Shown: positions 15,984 through 22,771, numbered from the stretch's first letter. The stretch: DNA of 29,752 nucleotides from Verrucomicrobiota bacterium (GCA_005798925.1 SYID01000194.1:1-29752), one strand, 5' to 3'. Program-made: numbers and translations. Notes: a model not told the origin generated them from the letters alone.

Positions 15984-15998
15984 GGATAACGATTCTCA
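15984..15998. promoter_or_regulatory. Fur-box-like dyad between greA and rlmN
   Basis: Read on the minus strand, TGAGAATCGTTATCC matches the Fur 7-1-7 consensus (TGATAAT N ATTATCA) at 11 of 14 positions. It stands out as an AT-rich patch in a GC-rich gap, 18 bp before the greA ATG and 67 bp before the rlmN ATG. An adjacent 8-bp palindrome CTTGCAAG lies at 15999-16006. No Fur gene is in the window, and a match of this quality can occur by chance, so the call is tentative. Confidence 0.35.
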
Positions 15999-16065
15999 CT
16001 TGCAAGCAGGAAGGCGGCCGGCTCAGGAGTCCCGGCCTCCGCGCTCCGCCGGACCTGCCTCCCCC

Positions 16066-17196
16066 ATGGCCTTTAAGCCCGAAAAACCCTCAATCCACGG
16101 CGAAACCCCCGATACCCTCGGCGAGCGTCTCGTCGCGGCCGGACATCCACGCTACCGGGCGGGGCAGGTGTTCGCCTGGCTGTATCCTCGCCGAGCGGAA
16201 TCCGCCGAGGTCATGACCGATCTGCCTGCCGGACTTCGCGCCTGGCTGGGCGAGCAATACGACTTCGAAGCGACCTCCTTGGTCCAACGCAAGGCCTCCT
16301 CGGACGTCACCCAGAAGATCCTCCAACGGTTGCGGGACGGTTCCCTGATCGAGACCGTCATCATCCGGGCTCCGATGGAGGGGGTCGGACAGGAGAAGTC
16401 CCGCCGCACCATCTGCATCTCGACCCAGGTCGGCTGCGCCTACGGGTGCAAGTTCTGCGCCTCGGGACTCGAAGGCTGGAAGCGAGACCTCTCGGTCGGC
16501 GAGATCGTCTCCCAGCTGGTCCAGGTCTGCCGCATCGAGGACAAGGCCGACCCGGGCCGCGCGGCCGAAGGGCTGGCCTCCTTCGACAATATCGTGGTGA
16601 TGGGCCTGGGCGAGCCGCTCGCCAACTACGACAACCTCCTCGCGGCGCTGCGCATCGTCAACGCCGCCTGGGGTTTCGGGTTCGGCGCCCGCAGGGTGAC
16701 CATCTCCACCTCGGGCGTCGTCCCCAAGATCCTCAAGCTGGCCGAGGAGCCGCTGGGCTTCCGCCTCGCGATCAGCCTGCACGGCGCGACCAACGAGGTC
16801 CGTCAGCAGATCATGCCGGTGAACCGGAAATTCCCGCTGGAGGAGCTGATCCCGGCGGCCAAGGCGTTCGCCCGCAAGCACGGCCGCATGCTCACGCTGG
16901 AGTTCATCCTCATCGAGGACATCAACGACTCGCTCGACCAGGCCAGGCGCCTCGCGGCGATCGCCCGCGAGCTGCACGCGCATGTCAATCTCATCCCCTA
17001 CAACAAGGTCGAAGGCCTGCCGTGGGTCCGCCCTTCCCTGACGCGCCAGGACCGCTTCGTGAAGGAGCTCCGCGCCCTCGGCGTGACGGCCACCTTGCGT
17101 CGGGAGAAGGGGCATGACATCGACGCCGCCTGCGGCCAGCTCCGCCTCCAGAAGGAGAAGGAGCTGCGCCTCGATCCGCCGCCCGCGGCCGCCTAG
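16066..17196 (+). CDS. rlmN: 23S rRNA (adenine2503-C2)/tRNA methyltransferase RlmN
   Basis: RlmN is a radical-SAM enzyme with a 4Fe-4S cluster that methylates C2 of A2503 in 23S rRNA and A37 in some tRNAs. The 376-residue protein has the cluster motif C-x3-C-x2-C in GCAYGCKFCASG (Cys124, Cys128, Cys131). It also has both mechanism cysteines: Cys117 in RRTICIST and Cys356 in GHDIDAACGQL, matching E. coli Cys118 and Cys355. VVMGLGEPLANYDN and ISLHGATNEVRQQIMPVNRK are further family motifs. The ATG at 16066 follows a C-rich leader without a Shine-Dalgarno. Its stop overlaps the stop of the convergent rpe gene by 4 bp, leaving no room for a terminator between them. Confidence 0.96.
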   Translation: MAFKPEKPSIHGETPDTLGERLVAAGHPRYRAGQVFAWLYPRRAESAEVMTDLPAGLRAWLGEQYDFEATSLVQRKASSDVTQKILQRLRDGSLIETVIIRAPMEGVGQEKSRRTICISTQVGCAYGCKFCASGLEGWKRDLSVGEIVSQLVQVCRIEDKADPGRAAEGLASFDNIVVMGLGEPLANYDNLLAALRIVNAAWGFGFGARRVTISTSGVVPKILKLAEEPLGFRLAISLHGATNEVRQQIMPVNRKFPLEELIPAAKAFARKHGRMLTLEFILIEDINDSLDQARRLAAIARELHAHVNLIPYNKVEGLPWVRPSLTRQDRFVKELRALGVTATLRREKGHDIDAACGQLRLQKEKELRLDPPPAAA

Positions 17197-17843
17197 GCCG
17201 TCAGCGCGCGCGCGAAGGCCCGGCGGTCGGCCGATTTGAAGAAGGCCGTGCCGGCCACGAGGGTGTCGGCGCCGGCTTCGCGGCAGAGACGGCCCGTCTC
17301 GACGTTGATGCCGCCGTCGACCTCGAGGCGGAAGCGCGCCCCGCGCCTCGCGCGTTCGGCGGCGATGAAGCGGATGCTCTCGAGGACCGAGGGCATGAAA
17401 GACTGTCCGCCGAACCCCGGGAAGACCGTCATGCAGAGCACGAGGTCGACGTCGTCGAGATAGGGCAGCACCCGGCGCGGGTCGGCGTCGGGGTTCATCG
17501 CGATGCCGGCGGCGAGGCCGGCGGCCTTGATCGCCGCGATGGTCCCGGCCACGTCGTGGTCGGCCTCGACGTGGACGGTCAGGCGTTCGGCGCCCGCCTT
17601 GGCGAAGGCCGCGACGTAACGGTCGGGGTGGCTCAGCATCAGGTGCACGTCGAAGTGCAGCTTCGTCAGCGGACGAAGGTCGGCGACGACCTGCGGGCCG
17701 AAACTGATGTTGGGCACGAAATGCCCGTCCATGATGTCGACGTGCAGCCAGGTCAGGCCGGCCGCCTCGACGTCCCGCACGCCTTGGGCGAAGGCCCCGT
17801 GGTCGGCGGCGAGCAGCGAAGGGGCGACGACGGCGGCGTTCAT
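17193..17843 (-). CDS. rpe: Ribulose-phosphate 3-epimerase
   Basis: Rpe interconverts ribulose-5-phosphate and xylulose-5-phosphate in the pentose phosphate pathway. The 216-residue protein has the TIM-barrel signature: LHVDIMDGHFVPNISFGP with metal ligands His34 and Asp36, FDVHLML with His67, and EVDGGIN with Asp176, completing the metal site. The phosphate-binding end ADTLVAGTAFF is also present. The length is normal. The ATG lies 2 bp past the lptE stop with GGTGAC just upstream, a possible weak ribosome site. It is the last gene of the rpmF-plsX-fabH-bamD-lptE-rpe run and converges on rlmN with a 4-bp overlap. Confidence 0.96.
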   Translation of the reverse strand: MNAAVVAPSLLAADHGAFAQGVRDVEAAGLTWLHVDIMDGHFVPNISFGPQVVADLRPLTKLHFDVHLMLSHPDRYVAAFAKAGAERLTVHVEADHDVAGTIAAIKAAGLAAGIAMNPDADPRRVLPYLDDVDLVLCMTVFPGFGGQSFMPSVLESIRFIAAERARRGARFRLEVDGGINVETGRLCREAGADTLVAGTAFFKSADRRAFARALTA

Positions 17844-17844
17844 G

Positions 17845-18333
17845 TCACCAGGCGGTGGTCGCGGCCTGCCGGATCTGCGCGGCGATGTCGGCGAAGAGCG
17901 TCGGGGCGACGCTCAGTTCTTCGGCGGCCGGGTCCCCGGCGTTCTGCAGCGTCGCGGTGGAGCGGAAGACGCGGTCCTTGAAGAGCACGCGGCCGTCAGG
18001 CCCGCCGGTCAGGGTGGCGCGCACTTCGAAGGTCACGCGGAAACTGTCGAAGGCGAAGGCGTCGTTGGGCTTCGTCGTGAAGCCGACGCGGTCGTAGCCC
18101 GTGACCTCCGCCGCGAGGACGGCGCCGCCGCCGCCCAGGCGGACCCGCGGATCGCCGGCGAAGGCGTCGACCAGCTTCGAGTGGAGCACGGCATGCGTGC
18201 CGGTGCGGGCGGTGCGGTTGCGCACCGGGGTGATCGCGAGCGTGACGAACGCGGGCTTGGGTCCGCCCATCTGATAGGCCGAGCAGCCGCCCAGTCCGAT
18301 CGTCAGCGCGAGCAGGAGGAGCCGGGCGTTCAT
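17845..18333 (-). CDS. lptE: LptE-like LPS-assembly lipoprotein
   Basis: A 162-residue lipoprotein with a lipobox at LGGC (Cys17) after the hydrophobic stretch LLLLALTIGLGG. The mature part fits the LptE family (plug of the LptD outer-membrane LPS translocon): FVTLAITPVRNRTARTG near the N-terminus, LHSKLVDAFAGDPRVRL, a central EVTGYDR beta strand, and a helical C-terminus with FADIAAQIRQAATTAW. Sequence conservation in this family is low, so the call rests on pattern, size and context. It overlaps the start of its upstream neighbour by ATGA and is followed 1 bp later by rpe. LptD is not in the window. The upstream in-frame extension lies inside the neighbour and is not used. Confidence 0.75.
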   Translation of the reverse strand: MNARLLLLALTIGLGGCSAYQMGGPKPAFVTLAITPVRNRTARTGTHAVLHSKLVDAFAGDPRVRLGGGGAVLAAEVTGYDRVGFTTKPNDAFAFDSFRVTFEVRATLTGGPDGRVLFKDRVFRSTATLQNAGDPAAEELSVAPTLFADIAAQIRQAATTAW

Positions 18334-19448
18334 CGGTTGTCGGGGCCGACGCCGGCCTTGGGGGCTTCCTTCTTGAAGCCGAGGCCGTCGAGGTCTTCGC
18401 CCACGGCTTGCGGCCTGACGTCGGTGCCCATGCGCGGCCGCGGGTAAGTTCCAAGAAGGCGGTCGGCCAGGCTCTTCGGAGGGTTCGGGTCCTTGGCGAT
18501 GTCGGCCAGCAGTTGTTCGGCCTCCTTCGCGGCCGCTGAGTCGGGGGCGATGTTCCGGCAGGCGTTGGCCATCAGCTTGGCGGCCTCGGGGTTGTTGCGG
18601 CTGAGGAAGTAGAAGCGCGCCAGGTTCAGGCGCGCGCGGGCGGCGCGGTCGCGCAGGACGGCGATCTGCTCGACGGCTTGCTTCGCGCGAGGGTCGTCCG
18701 GGAACTGGTCGGCGAGCGTGCGCCAGTGGTCGGCGGCTTCGATCGTCGTGGCCTGATCCCAGGCCGGCCCGAGCGATTCCTGGGCCCGGAGCGTGGCGAG
18801 GAGCGCCAAGGCCTCCGGGGCGTGCTTGGAGGCCGGGTAGTCGCTGATGATGCGTTCCAAGGCGTCGTTGGTCTTGGCGGCGAGGTCGCGCTCGACGCCC
18901 AGTCGGGCGATCCGGATCAGGCATTCGTCGGCCAAGGGGCCGTTGGGAGCGAGCCGGATGGTCTTTTCCCATGCCGCGACCGCGCTGTCGCGGTCGCTGA
19001 ACCAAGGGAACCATCCGCCCAGCTTGCGGCGTTCTCCGGCCGCGAGCCGGTTGGCGATCCCGAACTGCAACGCCACGGCTTCGCCGAAGCCGGCGAACCC
19101 CGAATGACGCGCGTAGAGGTCATCGATCAGCCCGGTGGCTTTCTCGAACTCGCCGCGGCCTGCGTGCAGCCGGGCGCGTTCGAGGATCGCGACGGCCTCG
19201 GCTTCTTCGCCGGCGTTGGCTTCGGCGATGGTCTCCCAGGCGTCGATCGCGCCGCCGACGTCGTCGTCGAGGGCGAGGCGGGTGGCATGGTCCATGGCGA
19301 GCAGGACGACGGGAAGGCGGTCCGCGGAGGTCGTCGGCGCGGAGCCGGCGCGGACGCCCCAGGCGCCGTTGGCACGGACGAACTCGGCCGGGGCGAGGGG
19401 GCCGAGCAGGAGCGCGACGGCGACAAGGAGTTTAGCGGGGAGGTTCAT
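18330..19448 (-). CDS. bamD: BamD-like outer-membrane assembly TPR protein without lipobox
   Basis: A 372-residue exported protein with TPR repeats resembling BamD/YfiO of the beta-barrel assembly machine. BamD-type segments can be read in order: AIDAWETIAEANAGEEAEAV, AVAAWEKTIRLAPNGPLADE, ALERIISDYPASKHAPEALA, WRTLADQFPDDPRAKQAVEQ, and RARLNLARFYFLSRNNPEAA. BamD normally begins with a lipoprotein signal. Here the signal (LLVAVALLLGPLAPAEF) has no Cys, so the protein is probably released by signal peptidase I or stays uncleaved. It is longer than E. coli BamD (about 245 residues). It overlaps fabH by 17 bp and lptE by 4 bp. A generic periplasmic TPR protein is the alternative. Confidence 0.68.
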   Translation of the reverse strand: MNLPAKLLVAVALLLGPLAPAEFVRANGAWGVRAGSAPTTSADRLPVVLLAMDHATRLALDDDVGGAIDAWETIAEANAGEEAEAVAILERARLHAGRGEFEKATGLIDDLYARHSGFAGFGEAVALQFGIANRLAAGERRKLGGWFPWFSDRDSAVAAWEKTIRLAPNGPLADECLIRIARLGVERDLAAKTNDALERIISDYPASKHAPEALALLATLRAQESLGPAWDQATTIEAADHWRTLADQFPDDPRAKQAVEQIAVLRDRAARARLNLARFYFLSRNNPEAAKLMANACRNIAPDSAAAKEAEQLLADIAKDPNPPKSLADRLLGTYPRPRMGTDVRPQAVGEDLDGLGFKKEAPKAGVGPDNR

Positions 19449-20445
19449 GCCAGCGGAGAAGGGTCGCGCCCCAGGTCAGGCCGGCGCCGAAGGCGACGAT
19501 CATGATGAGGTCGCCATGCTTGATCTTGCCGTCTTGCCAGGCCTCTTCAAGCGCCAGCGGGATCGAGGCGGCGGAAGTATTGCCGTAACGGGCGAGATTC
19601 GAAGGGAAGCGGTCCATGCCGACGTTCAGCTGTCCGGCCACGGCCTCGAGGATGCGGATGTTGGCCTGGTGCGGGATGAACCACGCCACCTGCTCGGAGG
19701 TCAGGCCCGCCTGCGCGAGGACGCGTTCGCAAGACTCGGCCATGACGCGCACGGCGTGCCGGAAGACTTCCTTTCCGTTCATGCGGAGGAACTGCCTGCC
19801 CTCCCGCAGGGAATCCCCCGTGTGCGGCGAGGCGGAACCGCCGCCGGCGCAATGCAGCAGCTCCGCGTTGTTGCCGTCGGCGCCGAGGAGGTTGGCCAGC
19901 AGGCCGACGCCGGGCTCGGGGCTCGTCTCAAGCAGCGCGGCGCCGGCTCCGTCCCCGAAAAGCACGCAGGTGGTGCGGTCCGACCAATCGACGACGCTCG
20001 AGAGCTTCTCCGCGCCGATGACCAAGGCCCGGCGGTAGGCGCCGGAGCGCATCATGTCCTTGGCCACTTGGAGGGCGTAGACGAAGCCGGAGCAGGCGGC
20101 CGAGACGTCGAAGCAGGGGATGTCCCGCCGGAGGCCTAGCTTGGCCTGCAGGAGGCACGCGGTGGAAGGGAAAGGGACGTCGGGCGTCATCGTGGCCACG
20201 ATGAGCAGGTCGACGTCGGCCGGGGTGAGTCCGGCCCGGCTCAAGGCCTGCGCCGAGGCCTTCGCGCCCATGTCGGAAGGGGCTTCGCCGGCGGCCGCGA
20301 TGCGTCTCTCGGCGATGCCGGAGCGCGTCTTGATCCACTCGTCGGAGGTGTCGACCATCCCGGACAGTTCGGCGTTGGTGAGCGTCCGCGCGGGGGCGTG
20401 GACCCCGATGGCCCGGATAAAGACGGAAAGCTCAGCGCTGCTCAT
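19432..20445 (-). CDS. fabH: Beta-ketoacyl-ACP synthase III
   Basis: FabH condenses acetyl-CoA with malonyl-ACP to start type II fatty acid synthesis. The 337-residue protein has the thiolase-fold catalytic triad: Cys118 in SAACSGFVYAL, His259 in FIPHQANIRI and Asn289 in YGNTSAASIPLALE. TSDEWIKTRSGIAERR near residue 33 is another family motif. Length and motif spacing are normal. The gene starts 48 bp after plsX ends and overlaps the BamD-like gene by 17 bp, giving the common plsX-fabH order. The ATG lacks a Shine-Dalgarno. Confidence 0.97.
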   Translation of the reverse strand: MSSAELSVFIRAIGVHAPARTLTNAELSGMVDTSDEWIKTRSGIAERRIAAAGEAPSDMGAKASAQALSRAGLTPADVDLLIVATMTPDVPFPSTACLLQAKLGLRRDIPCFDVSAACSGFVYALQVAKDMMRSGAYRRALVIGAEKLSSVVDWSDRTTCVLFGDGAGAALLETSPEPGVGLLANLLGADGNNAELLHCAGGGSASPHTGDSLREGRQFLRMNGKEVFRHAVRVMAESCERVLAQAGLTSEQVAWFIPHQANIRILEAVAGQLNVGMDRFPSNLARYGNTSAASIPLALEEAWQDGKIKHGDLIMIVAFGAGLTWGATLLRWHEPPR

Positions 20446-20493
20446 CGATGCGTGAGAAAAGACCCCTTGGGCGGGGAAGGGAACACTAAAACC

Positions 20494-21564
20494 TCAGGCG
20501 TCCTCCGGGGTGGCCGCGACGACGGCGTTGGCCTCGGCCAGGGCCGCCATCATCCGGTGCCCGGCGCCGTGTCCGAGGGCTTCCAACCCGAGCCGGATGG
20601 CGCTGGCGATGCCCTGTCGGTTGCTCGAGCCGTGGGCCTTCATGACGAGCCCGTTGAGTCCCAGCAAGGGGGCGCCGCCGTAACGTTCCGGCTTCAGCTT
20701 GCCTTTGAGGTCGCGCAGGAGCGGGAACATGGCGATGCCGCCGGCAAGGTAGACGGGGTTGCTCTTCACCTTGCTGCCGACCATGTCGCGGACCATGTAG
20801 ACCAGGCCTTCGAGGGTCTTCAGGATGACGTTGCCGGTGAAGCCGTCGGTGACGACGACGTCACAGGCGTCGCCGAAGACGTCGAAGCCCTCCACCGGCC
20901 CGACATAGTTGATGCGGTCGCCCATGGCCTTGAGCAGGGCGTGGGTCCGGTTGATCCGCGGCCCCCCCTTGCCTTCCTCGGTGCCCACGGTCAGCAGGCC
21001 GACGCGGGGTCGCGCGATGCCTAGCGCGCTCTGCGCGTAGATCGAGCCGAGCACCGCGTTGTGCAGGAGCTGCGCGGGCGTCGCTTCGGGGTTGGCGCCC
21101 ACGTCCAGCATGATGAAATGGCCCTCCCGGCGCGGCATGATCGCCGCCAGCGCGGGCCGCTCGGCTCCTTCCATCGGACGTACCCTGATCGTGCCGGCGG
21201 CCACGAGGGCCTTGGTGTTGCCCGTGGAGACGACCGCCGCGACCTCGCCCGCCTTGAGCATTTCGAGGGCGATGACCATCGAGGAGTCGCGCTTCGATTT
21301 AAGCACCGCCATCGGGGCGTCATCCGATCCCACGATGGTGGGCGCGTGACGATAGGTCACCCGCGGGTTGCGCAGGACGCGATGTTCGATGGCCAGCAAG
21401 CGCAGGTTGTCCTCGTGGCCGACGAGCACCAAGGAGTCTTCCGGCCCGATGATGCCTTCCTTGAAGGCCAGGGCGGCGGCGGCCACGGCTTCCGATGGGC
21501 CTAGGTCGCCGCCCATGCAGTCAAGGGCGATACGATGGCCTGGTTTCGGGGTGGCTTCGCTCAT
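20494..21564 (-). CDS. plsX: Phosphate acyltransferase PlsX
   Basis: PlsX converts acyl-ACP and phosphate to acyl-phosphate, the acyl donor for PlsY in phospholipid synthesis. The 356-residue protein has the family motifs IALDCMGGDLGP near the start, VVSTGNTKALVAAG, MLDVGANPEATPAQL, VTDGFTGNVILKTLEG and GGAPLLGLNGLVMKAHGSS in the expected order. It is a peripheral membrane enzyme. It starts 27 bp after rpmF. That short gap contains a 5-bp stem hairpin (CGGGC/GCCCG, 21570-21583) that ends 5 bp before the ATG and could tune plsX translation relative to L32. The order rpmF-plsX-fabH is widely conserved in bacteria. Confidence 0.97.
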   Translation of the reverse strand: MSEATPKPGHRIALDCMGGDLGPSEAVAAAALAFKEGIIGPEDSLVLVGHEDNLRLLAIEHRVLRNPRVTYRHAPTIVGSDDAPMAVLKSKRDSSMVIALEMLKAGEVAAVVSTGNTKALVAAGTIRVRPMEGAERPALAAIMPRREGHFIMLDVGANPEATPAQLLHNAVLGSIYAQSALGIARPRVGLLTVGTEEGKGGPRINRTHALLKAMGDRINYVGPVEGFDVFGDACDVVVTDGFTGNVILKTLEGLVYMVRDMVGSKVKSNPVYLAGGIAMFPLLRDLKGKLKPERYGGAPLLGLNGLVMKAHGSSNRQGIASAIRLGLEALGHGAGHRMMAALAEANAVVAATPEDA

Positions 21565-21591
21565 GAGGACGGGCTGAAGCCCGGTAAGAGC

Positions 21592-21771
21592 TTAAGCTCC
21601 GGTGTCCAGCACCTGACGACCGCGATACTTGCCCGTGGTCGGGTCGACGCGGTGGGAGCGACGAAGGGCGCCGGATTCGGCGTCCTTGACGAGTTTCGGA
21701 GCGCGGAACTGGTTGGCGCCACGACGGAGTCGGCTGCGGCGTTTGGACTGTTTACGTTTCGGATTGGCCAT
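21592..21771 (-). CDS. rpmF: 50S ribosomal protein L32
   Basis: A 59-residue basic protein starting MANPKRKQSKRRSRLRRG and ending GKYRGRQVLDTGA, matching bacterial L32, including the MA(N/V)PKRK opening and the central SHRVDPTTGKYRGR that replaces the usual HxVxxxxGxYxGR. It has no CxxC zinc pair, so it is the zinc-independent form. It is too short for many gene finders and is the first gene of the rpmF-plsX-fabH-bamD-lptE-rpe run. A good promoter candidate lies 25 bp upstream. The ATG is preceded by GAACC rather than a Shine-Dalgarno. Confidence 0.95.
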   Translation of the reverse strand: MANPKRKQSKRRSRLRRGANQFRAPKLVKDAESGALRRSHRVDPTTGKYRGRQVLDTGA

Positions 21772-21795
21772 GGTTCGACGCTTGGATGAGGGTCG

Positions 21796-21823
21796 GTTCT
21801 ACCCCTCCCGCCCCCTCGGTCAA
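21796..21823 (-). promoter_or_regulatory. Probable sigma70 promoter of the rpmF-plsX-fabH operon
   Basis: On the minus strand TTGACC (21823-21818) and TAGAAC (21801-21796) are 16 bp apart, matching the consensus boxes at 5 of 6 and 4 of 6 positions. Transcription would begin near 21789 and give a leader of roughly 18 bases before rpmF. It stands in the 102-bp gap that separates rpmF from the divergent HAD phosphatase gene. Confidence 0.5.
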
Positions 21824-21873
21824 GCCCCCTTTCCATTCCTTGCGATTGCGGCCCGAATCGATTGGGTGGGGGG

Positions 21874-22422
21874 ATGTCCGGCCATCCCGCTCTTTTCCTC
21901 GATCGCGACGGTAATCTGATCCGAGACCATCATCATACCTGCCGGGAGGACCAGATCGAGCTGATTCCCGGGGTCCGGCCGGCCTTGGTGGCCTGCCTGG
22001 CCGCCGGGTACCGGCTTTTCGTCCTGACGAACCAGAGCGGCATCAATCGGGGCATCTTCAGCTGGGAGCAATACCATGCCTGCAATCGCCGCATGCTCGA
22101 GCTGCTCGCTCTGCCGGCGCCGGGGATCCTCGAGATCAAGGCCGCGCCGGAACGCCCGGACGAACCGTCGCTTTACCGCAAGCCGAGCCCTCGTTTCATC
22201 CTGGAGAAAATAGCGGAGCACGGACTCGATCCGACCCGATGCTGGATGACCGGTGACCGGGTGACGGACTGGGAAGCCGGCGCGAACGCCGGGATCCGCT
22301 CCTGCGCGATGCGCAGCGGCGCGGCCAAGCCCGAGGAACTCGCGGCGGCCGAGGGCCGAGGGTTCGCGGTGCACGATGATTTCCCCGCTTTCGTCCGCGC
22401 CGAATTGAAGCTGGCGTTTTAG
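21874..22422 (+). CDS. HAD-IIIA phosphatase, GmhB/HisB-N-like, lacking the zinc loop
   Basis: A 182-residue HAD-IIIA phosphatase close to GmhB (D-glycero-D-manno-heptose 1,7-bisphosphate 7-phosphatase). It has LFLDRDGNLIRD (nucleophile Asp10, Asp12), FVLTNQSGINRG, YRKPSPRFILEK with the motif III lysine, and MTGDRVTDWEAGANAG as motif IV. The Cys/His zinc loop that normally stands before the RKP motif in GmhB and HisB is replaced by KAAPERPDEPSLY, with no Cys or His. Function in heptose or another sugar-phosphate pathway is therefore plausible but not certain. The ATG at 21874 follows GGTGGGGGG, a possible ribosome site. The gene is divergent from rpmF and convergent with the CPC-peptide gene, sharing its terminator. 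Confidence 0.82.
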   Translation: MSGHPALFLDRDGNLIRDHHHTCREDQIELIPGVRPALVACLAAGYRLFVLTNQSGINRGIFSWEQYHACNRRMLELLALPAPGILEIKAAPERPDEPSLYRKPSPRFILEKIAEHGLDPTRCWMTGDRVTDWEAGANAGIRSCAMRSGAAKPEELAAAEGRGFAVHDDFPAFVRAELKLAF

Positions 22423-22424
22423 CC

Positions 22425-22457
22425 AAAAAAAAAGGACGAACCGGCGGGTTCGTCCTT
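22425..22457 (-). terminator. Strong intrinsic terminator of the CPC-repeat peptide gene
   Basis: AAGGACGAACC (22432-22442) and GGTTCGTCCTT (22447-22457) form a perfect 11-bp stem with a GGCG loop. On the minus strand it runs into nine consecutive T (A9 at 22425-22433). It lies 21 bp past the peptide stop codon. The plus-strand HAD gene ends just before it, but on that strand no T-run follows. Confidence 0.93.
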
Positions 22458-22478
22458 GGTTCGCGTTGGGAGCGGAAA

Positions 22479-22730
22479 TCAGGCCTTGGGCTTTTCCTTC
22501 TCGCAGGGGCACTTGCCGTCCTTCTTCTCTTCGTCGGCGGCCTTGGGCTTCTCTTTTTCGCAAGGGCACTTGCCGTCCTTCTTTTCTTCTTCGGAGACGA
22601 CGGCCTTGGGCTTTTCCTTCTCGCACGGGCAGTCGTCGCACTTCTTCTTTTCTTCGGCGCTGACGAAAGCGGCCGAGAGGGCGAGGATGCCGACGGCGAG
22701 GGTGAGGAGCTTGAGGAACTTGGAGTTCAT
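22479..22730 (-). CDS. Small exported Cys-Pro-Cys repeat peptide
   Basis: I do not recognise this family. The 83-residue product has a clear signal peptide (FLKLLTLAVGILALSAAFVSA, cut expected after residue 25), leaving a 58-residue highly charged peptide. It consists of three copies of CPCEKEKPKA joined by acidic/basic linkers (VVSEEEKKDGK and ADEEKKDGK); the first copy is extended to CDDCPCEKEKPKA. All seven Cys lie in CPC or CDDC contexts, with Lys and Glu making up about half of the residues. This suggests a periplasmic or secreted thiol-based metal binder, but no function is shown. It is monocistronic, with its own promoter (22744-22771) and strong terminator (22425-22457). Only about 7 bases of leader are predicted. 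Confidence 0.85.
   Translation of the reverse strand: MNSKFLKLLTLAVGILALSAAFVSAEEKKKCDDCPCEKEKPKAVVSEEEKKDGKCPCEKEKPKAADEEKKDGKCPCEKEKPKA
22482..22631 (-). repeat. Three in-frame copies encoding CPCEKEKPKA
   Basis: Copies lie at 22482-22511, 22539-22568 and 22602-22631 (30 bp each, spaced 57 and 63 bp). They are nearly identical at the DNA level, differing at a few mostly third codon positions (for example cttttccttctcgca versus cttctctttttcgca). The peptide is therefore under constraint, or the repeats arose recently and then drifted silently. Confidence 0.9.
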
Positions 22731-22743
22731 GGTGTGGAGATAC

Positions 22744-22771
22744 ATCATCGCTTGTTTGCTAGGGTTGTCAA
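22744..22771 (-). promoter_or_regulatory. Probable sigma70 promoter of the CPC-repeat peptide gene
   Basis: On the minus strand a perfect TTGACA (22771-22766) is followed after 16 bp by GATGAT (22749-22744), which matches TATAAT at 4 of 6 positions. Transcription would begin near 22737, only about 7 bases before the ATG at 22730, so the message would be nearly leaderless. There is no Shine-Dalgarno. Confidence 0.5.

Noticed and set aside
14088..15989. 633-codon plus-strand frame opposite greA
   Set aside because: The composition is typical of antisense frames; greA on the other strand has strong family motifs, a start region and a terminator.
20446..20493. CCCC/GGGG mini-hairpin plus TCTTTTCT before fabH
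   Set aside because: A 4-bp stem is too short for a terminator; the operon probably continues through it.
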